DNA from: Onchidella celtica
Lineage: Eukaryota; Mollusca; Gastropoda; Systellommatophora; Onchidiidae
Reading direction: 5' to 3'
Length of the DNA: 64,000 nt
Assembly: GCA_963931925.1 (NCBI GenBank)
Contig: OZ007579.1
Span: 51,538,119-51,602,118 of the forward strand
Position 1 is the stretch's first letter. Each line of letters begins with the position of its first letter. Below the pieces are notes generated by a model that made no database searches, was not told the DNA's origin, and saw only the letters and a program-made list of their open reading frames with translations. Position numbers and translations under genes: made by a program. Of the stretch, positions 33,601 to 45,600 are shown piece after piece.

Positions 33601-36600
33601 TTCAGGTCGGTGCGTTGTGTAGTTTCCGAGTCCATAGGACTATTACTGTATTAGGTGTTTTGTTGTAGCTTTATTATATAGATATTCGTGTCCCTTGAGC
33701 CAATAAAATAGATCCTGTTGTCTCCCTTTCAATTCAACACAGCTAAGCTGAGTTTTCATTTGTACGGAAATAGAAATAATAATAATGTAATAATAAGGTA
33801 TAGCATTTATATAGCGCATATCCATTTAAAATGCTCTATGCGCTTTACAGAAACAACATGTCAACCACAGAGCAGAATGGAGCTGCCTGCGAAGCGCTCA
33901 ACACACTGAACTGCTTCTTTCTCTCTCCCTGTCCCGCTCACTCTCTCTCTCTATCTCAGAGCAAATTGTAACGCAGCCTGTTAGGCGCAGTTCACAACTC
34001 ACAACTCAAATAATATTTGAATAGTTATTAATAACAATATATATTTAATAATGAATAATAATAAATTTTGTTTGTTGCTGGTGGGGGAGGGGGGATGCTA
34101 TGGATAAATTTTAATCTATTAATTTCAATTTTCAATTTTGTGCATTTCATCCAAAGTCTCTCCTCTGCAAATTATTTCACACTTTTGACTCAGTCACTTT
34201 TTTGTTTTCTCTTCTGCCTCTTAAATTTGGTCAGAGTTTGCTCCAAATATGACTTAACTGTGGCATAACTAAGCACAAAGTCTATGTCTCCAGCTGATTG
34301 TCTGCTTAAGCGACATCACCTTTAACGAAAACTTAAGAAAAAACAAAAAAAAACTGGTTGCAACCAATGGCTCAAATTTACTAACTTTCAATAGGCAAAG
34401 AGTGCATTCTGTATTGATATGTGCAAGTAAACTGGTTTTATATTGTAGTAATTAAAGACTGACAGTGAAATGGTACACTTTGAAACATATGGATCAAGTT
34501 TACTAAATTTCCATAGGCAATGATGGTATTCTATCCTGATAGGTGCGAATGCACTAGTTCTAAATATTTCCAAATGCTCAGGTTGATAAATTAATGTCTC
34601 TACACTTCACCCAAAGTCTCTCCTCCATAAATGATTTTTACACTTTTGACTCAGTCACTCTTTTGTTTTCTCTTCTGCCCCTTAAATTTGGTCAGAATTT
34701 GCTACAAATATGACTCAACTGTGGCATAACCAAGCACAAAGTCTCCAGCTGATTGTCTGCTTAAGCTACATCACCTTATCACCTTTAACCAGAACTTAAG
34801 AAAAAAAAACAATTTGCAATGAATGTCTCCAATTTACTAACTTTCAATAGGTAAAGAGGGTATTCTGTCTTAATAGATGCAAGTAATGAAGTATACTGGT
34901 TTTATATTGTAATAATTAAAGACTGACAGTAAAATGGTACACTTTGAAACATTAGGATCAAGTTTACTAGACTTCAATAGGCAAAGATGGCATTCTTTCT
35001 GTCTTGATAGGTGCAGGTACATTTTGAAATATATGGATCAAGTTGACTAAATTTCAGTAGGCAAAGATGGCTTCCCATCTTGATATAAACAAGTACACTG
35101 GTTCTAAACATTTCCAAATGTTCATGTTGATAATTTCCACGCAGACACAACAACTAGCATGCTAACTATGACTCCTGATTGCTTGTTTAAAGAAAGAAAT
35201 AGCTCTGGCTGTGTAACATTAAGAGTAATCTGCTCAATACCATTCGTTTCAACCCCACCCTGCCTCCCTTTCTGCAGAAAACAAATGTTGAACTTGCAAC
35301 TAAAAAAACCTTACATTTGTAGAAAGACAAAATCCTGGATAGAATTTCATTTCGAGCATTAACTTTTTGAAAAGCCCCCAAAAAAGTATCTTTCATCTCA
35401 ACTGTTTCACTGTCTGCAGTGTTTCATTGCCAAATCTTGAAAGACATCACACTGTCATAGATGAACACACCATTTTCCAGTATTACACCAGTCACAAAAT
35501 TTGAAGTTCCTTGACATGCAAACTGTGCAGCTGATCAAGGAAATGTGAATAACATGCTTGGGGGGCACATGCAGGTTAGTACAGTTGGTAAAGAGCTTGG
35601 ATCATTCATGCGGAAACGTCAAAAACCCGTCAGGTAGTGAAACAGAACTACATGTACATGTACTTGATGGAGGTTTTCGTTTCGGTACACATGAAAACAA
35701 GGTTTAAGCAATATGCCGTTGCTTGACTCCCACTGCTTACGACCCCCCGTGGTTATAATAGAAGCGTCAGACCTATACTGCTATAGGGCAGCCTCATTCA
35801 CTCTTAATGTATAAGTACCGTTTATTGGACCGAATGAAGTGAAATCCGGCTATGCCGATGATATAGACGCCGGAAAACTAAAAAAAAAAAAGTAGAACAA
35901 TCTGAGGCGGGCCCCTTCAGGCCGTTATAAACTAAAGCATCTGTCATCGGGTTGATCTAGTACAATGATTAGTAGCCGTACAACGTGTTTCGGTACAGAT
36001 CTAGGGGCATGCTCGACCTTGACCTAGATTCTAGGTTTTTGCGTAGCAGTAGTGACACGTCAAGTCAGTCCGCACAACACGTTCACAGTACACACGGAAC
36101 CAAGCAACCGGGTACCGGTATTCCAAACGAAAGCATCCACCGTCAATCGATAATAGAAGTTCCTTGATCTACCATTGCAGTCGTCTAAAGCATTAATTCT
36201 GGCGTAGGCCTGACACACGAGATGAAGTCAGCGCAACACATAAGTCCACTCAAACGACACGCGGAACAAGCGGGTCTTGACCGGACACAATACGTGACCC
36301 TGTGACCCGTCGGTCACTTTTAAGTTCGCGTTATTGTCAGCGCGATGAAAAACTGTTGATGCATGTGAAGCGCTTGATCTAAAACTGCGAATCAGCCAGA
36401 ACACGACGGTAGCCCTATGTTGACGATACGCCTTCGGACTCGGTGAATGCTAAAAATAAGCGCAAAGTAGGCCGACATCTCAAACGCACACTTGCTCTTT
36501 TGTGTTTTGAATAACCAGGTGTTTGGTTTGTTTTGTTTTTTTTTCAATTCTTCACATCGCGAAACCGGAAAATTTTTTTTGGAGACATAGCGAAACCGGA

Positions 36601-39600
36601 AATCCGGTATATACCGGAGGTCTGGCACCCATGGCCGAGTGTTTCTGATCAAATTTCACCATACATCACCCACAGATATGATTACCACCCATATTGACAA
36701 AGAACGGTGGACCAACATATTATAAAGAAACAATTCAGTGTTTCTAAATTTACCCTCTTTCTGATGCAAAATCAGATGGTCTGTACTGAATATAATTCTC
36801 TTTGTCTTTGAAATCTGAGTTCTCTCTCTTTGCTTTCTTTCTGTTCACAGGTGAAGCTCCCGCTGAACCAGATCTCTTCTTGGACTTGGACTTTGAGGAT
36901 ATGACCTGGTCAAACACAGCCTAAAAACAGAAAGAAAACTATTTTCAACGCATATTGCATCGCAAACTTTCATTATTTGACTACCAAGTCTACTAAAACT
37001 GAATTATTCCTCAAAAAGTTCATATTGTCTTAAAATTTAGACATCTTCAGCATCATCCTCGATATTACATACAGGAGTGCTAGAATTATCTATACATAAA
37101 TCCAGTGTCACCAACGAGAAAGAGACTAAAAGTATGCTAATGTACCAGTTTAATTCTCGTGCCCATCTGATCTATATTTTTAAAAAAAAACCAACCACAC
37201 ACAAACAAACAAATAAAAGGACACCAAACCACAATCCTTGGTACTCAGATGCACAAAGATAATCTAGCTGTACTTCTGTATCACTTCTCAAATAACTTTT
37301 TAACTTTTTTAAGAAACTGCCACACATCTTTTTAAATTTCTCATCAACACAAAGCACTGCCCCCCTCCCCAATTTTTTTTAAAAGTTCAGAAAATGTGAC
37401 TTCAGAACTTTAAGCCTAAAGGTCTTCAATTGCAAACCCCATTCTGATATACCCAGCTGGATATTTGAAGTTCTTACATCGATATCTTTCTGATCAGCAC
37501 TAGCCACCGAGCTCTTCAGTTTTTCTGCTTTGTCTGATGATGATGATGTTGAAGCTGATTCCACTGATGACACTGGGTGTGTAGCCTCTTCTTGCTTTTC
37601 CTTATCTCTCCTACGAGCTTCATTACTGAGTAGTATGTGCTCATGCTGCGCTCTTTTTGCTTTCATCACTTCAAAACCCAACTTTTTGCTGGTGCTGTTG
37701 ATTTCAAAGATGGTCTGAAGAAAATACGGGCAATTAAAATATGTGAATAATGAAATACGATAAAGAGATTTGACAATTCTCTCCACACATTTTCTCAAAG
37801 AACTTTAAATAAACAGAGGACAAGCGTGTCAATCATAAAATTATAACACAAAATCACAGTTAAGTGGAGACGAGCAAAATGAGAGGCATTTACCCTTATG
37901 TCCATCTGTATGAGAATAAATGTTTCATAGAAATCATGTCTGTGTAAACAGGAGGGTAAAGCTTTTTTTCAGTACTAAGAAGATCCAACAATCAACTTCT
38001 AACCCAATACATGCAATGTAGTTAAAATATCTCTACACTATACCCTCTATATCTGCTGCATGATATCTTCTATCATGAAGTTTACATTTCACAGCCATTT
38101 CTTCATTTATTCAATGAACAAAATAGGTTCAAAATGTTATGTTAGCACATTACTTATGGATTTCATTTCAACTGATTGAACCTACTGTTTTGGGTCTGTA
38201 AGCTTTCAGGGCATTCAGCATTTCCAGTCTCACTCCTTGTTCATCAACATCAGCTGAACCTGTAGAGATATCAAATATCATAGCACACACCACACAGAGA
38301 GAAATGTCAGATCTTTAGTTTTACCTCTGCCCCCTAGAGAACTACATCCACCACACTGATTATTACTGCCATATGATGATATTAGTCATTTACAAGTTCA
38401 TAATCATCAACAATGAATCTCAACGGAGCCATGTATGCCTGATCAAACAAACAAACAACCTCATGATGATCAAGGCTGTGGTCCAGCTGATGAACACTTT
38501 CGTGCAATACAAATACTACAACAAGTTCTGTCTTTTGAGACCAGCGGTACCAGCCAACCAATCTCAGACAAGTATTAAATGCAGATTCTTGCAATAAATC
38601 CAGTCCCTTAGGCAGCCAGTATTAGGGTGATTTCACTTTTGCTATTTTCATCAGCTCACAGTCATGTGAGCGTGAGCCCTTTGACCTGTGGCATTATGTA
38701 ACTCCCAGAATAAACACCAAACACCCCTTCCCCGCCCCAAAGCTGAGACTGCATCCCCACTGAGAAGAAAATAGACTGTGAACTGCAGTATGACTGTGAA
38801 ATAACATAAATTTGACAATCTTGCTGAATTTTCTATTTGAATAAATCTGTGACCACAATTTTGCATGGTTAACAAACAAAAATTCTACCAACTCAGTTCC
38901 AATCACAACCACAAAATGCATAAAGTGAAAGTTTTGTACTTTTTTCTCCTGTGTAAAGAATGCATTTTGTCTCATCCACATGGAAATGGAAATGAAACTC
39001 ACTGAACAATGGATGGATTCCCAGCTTAAAACCTTCCTCTACCATTTTCTTGACCCTCCGCAATGACTCTGTGGCCGGCGCTGGGCGAGATTTGCTGTAT
39101 TTCTTGTAAGCATTGGCACAAACTTTGACCAGGGCAGCCTGCATCATGAAAAACATTATAGAAACTTCAAAACTGATGACAGTCATCACATGATGTCCAT
39201 AATGTATTCATAGCTACACTTTACAAATTGACACTTATAAGTTCTGCACCCAATTTCACAAAATACGCTTTAAATACCGCAGCCTTGTCGTGAACAAGTC
39301 AAAATTTAGGTGACATATATTAAAAAATTCTTGAGAGAAAATGACTGGACAGAATGCCATGAAATTTTCACATAGTACTCAAAACTGGATAAAGTTCACA
39401 TAGAAGTAGGTGCGGTACTGGCATGGCGACTTTTGTCACCGGTGGTACTTTAAGTGTTAATATCATGAAAAAGAGAACTGTGATGAAACACAAGTTCTCA
39501 GTTCATTACTTCACTTGTCTCAACCAGTAGATGGAGAAATAGAAACATGGTAATATATTTAATGTTATCCTCTTGAGACAACACAACATCTCACTTGTCT

Positions 39601-42600
39601 GTTAACCCTCGTCCTGTGTTGAGTGAACTCGTCCACGTAACGACCCGTGCGGGGATAGCCAGCGGCCAGTCAGCCGATCCTTCGCATGTTGCCGATAACC
39701 TTGGCGTTCGGGTAAATCAGGTCCGTGTGAACACCTGTATCGCGTATACTTCAGGACGCAATAACAACAATAGTGGTGGATAAATCGTAAGGGACCCCTA
39801 TGATATTTGGATAAAGTACTTGTAATGATATGCAGTAGGTTTTATTGTGAAATGGAAGGCCCCAAATCAAGAATTTTCTGCATTTACATGCCGTTTAGCA
39901 CATGTTTTATCATGTTCCCAAGACCTCTGCTCTTTTTCTGTCCCTATGTCAGATCCACTTACTATAATGTTAGTTTTAACGAGAGATTTGATTTCCAGTT
40001 CCAGGTCGTAGAGCACATACATGTACTGAAAAGCGGTTTAATCAAAGGAACACAATATCTCTCTAATTACCACATCAAATAAAGACAACGACCAACAACA
40101 AAGTCGGTCATTTTCTCCCAGTTTTCCCTGATGAAAATCCTACTGACAGACGCCCTTATGCAGCATGCCCTAATATTACATCGGAATTCATAATTACAGA
40201 CGTAGAACGGCGTCTCAAATACGCACATGGCCCCTTTCTTCTCATTTCACATGTAGACGACAACCAGCATCAAAGTAAAAGTTTCCCCAAGATTTTCCCC
40301 AGTTCAAACTTCAGACCATCAGTACTATTACACGAGTATGACGAATAGTTGCGAATAGTTGCATCATAATAAACGTAATCGGATGATACCATTTTGTTAG
40401 ATATAGTAGGGGTGACAGGATAGATAAACACGCGAAAATAGTGTGGAAAAAAAACGTGAAAAAAACAACAACGACAGCCTTGACAACCGAATAACCAAAG
40501 CGCGAGGCGTAGCGTTGCTATACAAAAATGTGGCCTCCCGCAGGACCCGCGGTTAAGCGTGTCGGACAAAATAACGGCCTCCCGTGTTGCGCGGCCTCCC
40601 GCAGGACTAGGGTTAAAATGTTTCTAAGTCACAATAAAATTTCCCATTTCCAGCAAGAGTCCAGATAACTAAAATGGAATCATGAAATGTAAGATAAAAA
40701 TACTGAGGCACAAGCAGGGCCAAGAAGACAATATCAAAATTGAGCAAAAGAAAAAGTTGTGTTGGTAGCGAAACCCTGCATGAGAAATAAAACCCAAACG
40801 ATATAAAGCAAACTGAAGAGAAGACAGAAAATACACAAAATTTTCGGCTTTCGCCTTTTTCAAGTGAAAAAAAATAATAAAATTGAACGATAACAGATTT
40901 TTCTGTGGTTTTTATGATATTTTGTCAAGAAGACAATACCAACTCACCAAATCCACAGATTCTTGTAATAGTTGTGACACCTCGGCCTCTTCATTATCTA
41001 TCAAACTCTGCGGAACTTCACCCAAGCAGCCGTCTTCATCTAGAGAATATAAATAACGTAAGTTTTCTTGGTAATTCTGAAGTTGATAACAACTGAACAT
41101 TCCAGTTATATTTGTCATATACATTATCAGAAATGTTTACCGTGTACTTCATAATGAAAATGTTTTGAGGTGCGATAAACTTACTCAATTCAATTCTGTT
41201 ATGCCTGCTTTTTTTTTTTTAAAGTATGATGGAGTTATTTGTATCATTTATCCTCTAGTCTGTTTTCCACTTGGAAGTGTTTCAGTAGGGAGTTTTCAAG
41301 TGAAGCCTATTGGAGAAAATACAGAGCTGTGTTCACTGTTCAGCAATATTTTCTCTATTTGATTTCTCTTGGAAAGTGCCCACACCAAAGCATTTCCTTT
41401 CCGCTTATCCCCCAAAACTATTTTCCAGAATTCTGAAACAGTAATTACAAAAAGAACAAATTATTTTGTTTTGTGAATTTAAACACTAGAACACTACCTT
41501 CTACTTTTTGATCCAGGGGAATGGGCTTTATCGGACGCCCCAAGAACATGTGTAAGTCCACAAGATGAGCCATCTCATCAGGTGACACAAGAGAATAAGC
41601 CACACCACAGCGACCTGCTCGAGCCACACGACCTGAATGGGCAGACAAATGGAATTCAAACGTTATTCAATATAATCCTAAAATCTTATTGGAGCTCAGG
41701 TGGGTCCATTCCGTCAAAATCATTATACTCTATCAATATCAAGCCTGTCAGGCAAGTTTGTAATTTCAGTTATAAATATAAGGAGGTCATTTCGTCCATC
41801 AGATATTATCACTTTTCACAAAATGTGCCAAAAAGTAACTCAAATAAGGAAAAAAAAAAACTGGGGCAAAGAAATCTGATCTTTATTTCCACCCATTCTT
41901 TTCAAGCACATTCTTTATAAGTGTGCTCTGCCGTAACTTCATATCGTCATGGCTCTACACTAATGGCATAAGTCATTTTTTATGCTTTTCAGATAATAAA
42001 ACAACTGTTCCTTTTCCTGTCATTTAGAGACTTATGCCATTGTGATTCTTTTGGATTAATATATTTGCCTATTGGCACATTTCTTTTTCTATAATATTAT
42101 CTGATAGCCCTCGTGCTCAGGAATTCAATGAACCACCAGTTGTCTTTTGGCCTAAGTCTGACATTTGCCATAATCACAGAGCAGTGATGATATTATTATG
42201 CATCTTGGAAAATACTCTTGGAACAAAGATACTAAGAGATAGATATTTCAAAATCAATTCAGACATAAACCATTCAAGTTCTTGCATAATTTACAGACAA
42301 ATAGTAAATGTCCAGATGCCCAAGACTTACCCACTCTGTGTACGAAGAGTTTTGGTTTGGCCGGAAAGTGGAAGTTGATGACATTATCTAATAAAGGGAC
42401 ATCAATCCCTCTGGCTGCCAAGTCAGTCACAAGTAGGATTTTAACTTTGCCCAGGGAAAACTTGGCTGCGTTGATCTTTCTGGCTGCCTGGTCCAGGGAA
42501 CTGTAAATGTAGGTCACACTCAGGCCACTCAAGGTCAGAAGCTGGCAAAGCACAGAGTAAATGCATAATATAGTAAGAAGTCCAAACTGGAAATTTTACG

Positions 42601-45600
42601 TTTTTGTTACTGTACGACAGTGGTTTGGGTCTAGCTATCTAACTATACAAATGGAAACATGACGTTAATCACTGACTTCCACTATGAAATATTAAAAGAG
42701 AAAATTGCAGGAGACTGAGGACAAGCGTTTCTAAATGCACTATAGTTATGACTTCCATAGAAAGGACAACACAGATACAAAACAGTAACACTTCTCAGGT
42801 CACATAATGTACCTATGTACACTTGTATCCTGAGCAGATTGCCATCACTGTCTTGCACATTATATGACACTGGCCTTTATTCTCAAATCTGGCAGGAATT
42901 TTTTTAGCGTAAAACAATAGTATTATTTCTCAAATCCCTCCGACACTCTAACTTAATACAGGATAATCCTATCAAATAAGAGATAAGTGGCAGGTCTCAT
43001 GAAGCCAGTTATATAACGAAAACCTTAGAGGTGAAACACTATTTCTTCTACACATTTTCTAGTAAAGGACTTTGAATATCAACCAAGAACAAATCTCACA
43101 TGTTTCCATCATAAATGTATAACAACTCAATCACAGTCAAGTAGAGACAAACAAAATGAAAGGCATTTATCTTCATATCCATCTCCATGTAAAAATAAAC
43201 GTTTGAGAGAAGTCATGACCACGATTACAGGAGGATAAAACTTCTGTTCGTAAACTGAACAGTAACTACCTTCTAACGTAATCATAAAATGTAACTATTA
43301 ACGATTTGAAGATTAACTCTTTCCCTACCACACATTCTGGGCAGTATTTCGCGGTTGGACCAAGTTATATTTGAGCCACCATTTTGTTCCCTCAATAGAC
43401 AACCAAAAAATATGAAATTGTGTGAAAATGAATGTAGATTCAAAATATTAACCCTAGTTCTGCGGGAGGCCACTTGGCCTCCCCACGCATTACGCGAGGC
43501 ACGGGAGTCCATTATTTTGTCCGGGAGGCCACAATTTTATATAGCAAGGGTGCGTCTCGCGCTTTGTTTATTCGGTTGCCCAGGCTGTTGTTGTTGGTTT
43601 TATTTCACTTTTTTTTTTCCACACTATTTTCGCACGTTTATCTATCCTGTCACCCCTACTATATCTAACAAAATGGTATCGTCTGATTACGTTTATTACG
43701 ATGCAACTATTCATCATACTCGTGTAATAGTACTGACGGTCTGAAGTTTGAACTGGGGAAAATCTTGGGGAAACTTTTACTTTGATGCTGGTTGTCGTTG
43801 CCACGAGTGGAGTGAGCGATAGTTAATAATTACGGGGGGAAAGGAGGAGAGTAAAATTAACGCACGTAGACAAGTAAGAAAAGCGTGCATGTTATGAGTG
43901 GTGGGGGGTCTGAATGAGGCGAAAGCGCTGTATTACTATCACTGCAAGTTAGAAGGTCCTACTGAACGGACGCTAGTAAGAGCCCAGCGGGCGAACATAA
44001 GGGGAGCAGTCGGAAGACGGATGAGAGTGTTTTTTCCAGTGATGACTGGTAGGTAGAACGTTGATTGATAATTATGATTGATGTATTATATTATATTCGT
44101 CTATTACCATGATGTAAATAAGTATAGGTGAGGAATGTGGAAGTCCTTGATATTGGATATAGCAATGTGCGCCATGAGCGATAGATGAAAGTGAGTTCAT
44201 GGATTTGTAGCACGAGTGAGTATTGTGTACTCCGATGGAGGTGTGTTACCGTAAGATGTTTGGTGAGTGAAAGGTGAACTATTGTGTGTACGCTTCATGG
44301 GTTGTAAGGAGAGGTGGAGTGAATAGAAATGGTAGGGTATTATACCAATGTAATGTTATTCTTGTAGGTGTCGGGGACGGGCCAAAGAGCCACCTCGGTG
44401 AGCACAGGGGATAGGCCAGCATAGGGCCGGAGGCCACACATAGGCCAGAAGTGAGGCTGTCGGTGCAGGACAGTAGAGGCACATAAAGTCGTGGCAGTCA
44501 GGCCACGGACAGGGACGTAGATATGAGCGTGAATGTGATAATGTACTATTGCCATGTTGATGGGCTATTGAAATGATAATGTGCTATTGCCATGTTGATG
44601 GGCTATTGAAATGATAATGTGCTATTGCCCTGCTGAGGTGCTAGTGGAATGCTAAGGTGTATGACAATAGGAAGGTGATATTGAGAGACTGCGGTGCCAG
44701 TGAATTATTAATGTGCTATTAAGACCCTGAGGGGAGAGGCTGAGGCCGAAGTGCCTTTAGGAAGTAACTACCGGGTTGTGGATCCGAGGAAGAGTGCATG
44801 TGAGAATAAGGCCGTTGTACGGCAGTTAATTTCAATAATATAATGTATGTAATTGCGCTATTATCTGTATGATTATGTTTAAATAAATGTGTGAGTCTGA
44901 TGGGTTGTTCTGTTAAGTGTTAAACTTGTTTGTTCGTGATTGTTGTAATGTCATAAATTATTACATCTCCCAATCTGGGATTTGTGACAGTCGTCTACAT
45001 GTGAAATGAGAAGAAAGGGGCCATGTGCGTATTTGAAACCCCATTCTACGTCTGTAATTATGAATTCCGATGTAATATTAGGGCATGCTGCATAAGGGCG
45101 TCTGTCATCAGGGAAAACTGGGAGAAAATGACCGACTTTGTTGTTGGTCGTTGTCTTTATTTGATGTGGTAATTAGAGAGAGATTGTGTTCCTTTGATTA
45201 AACCGCTTTTCAGTACATGTATGTGCTCTACGACCTGGAACTGGAAATCAAATCTCTCGTTAAAACTAACATTATAGTAAGTGGACGCTTTACATAGTAG
45301 AGGAGGGAGAAGGCAATGTCACGATACATGTGGTTAGTAAATTAAGCGAATGGCTTAAAAAATAATTTGTTCACCTGAATGGCCTGACTTAGGGACAGAA
45401 AAAGCGCAGAGGTCTTGGGAAAATGATAAAACGTGTGTTAAACGGCATGTAAATGCAGAAAATTCTTGATTTGGGGCCTTCCATTTCACAATAAAACCTA
45501 CTGCATATCATCACAAGTACTTTATCCAAATATCATATGGTTCCCTTACGATTTATCCACCACTATTGCTGTTATTGCGTCCTGAAGTATACGCGATACA

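Larger units (their letters stand above)
32719..36633. mobile_element. hAT-like element B, itself carrying two insertions
   Basis: The ends are CATAGGTGCCAG and CTGGCACCCATG. GCCGAGTG is duplicated exactly on both sides (32711-32718, 36634-36641). Alignment with element A shows extra DNA at about 33138-33685 and 33780-35605, so the original was near 1.5 kb. Its own duplication shows it inserted independently and is not a tandem copy of A. Confidence 0.87.

Noticed and set aside
30503-36633. Simple tandem segmental duplication of intron DNA
   Set aside because: Each copy has inverted ends and its own exact 8-bp duplication, so independent transposition explains it better.
39595-40082. Small open frames inside the piggyBac-like element as a transposase
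   Set aside because: They are under 100 codons, lack any DDD-type motif, and are not conserved in frame in the second copy.
43799-44990. A GC-rich regulatory island near DDX54 exon 9
   Set aside because: TG/CA ends, the 5-bp duplication and the match to 62003-63203 show it is a solo LTR.
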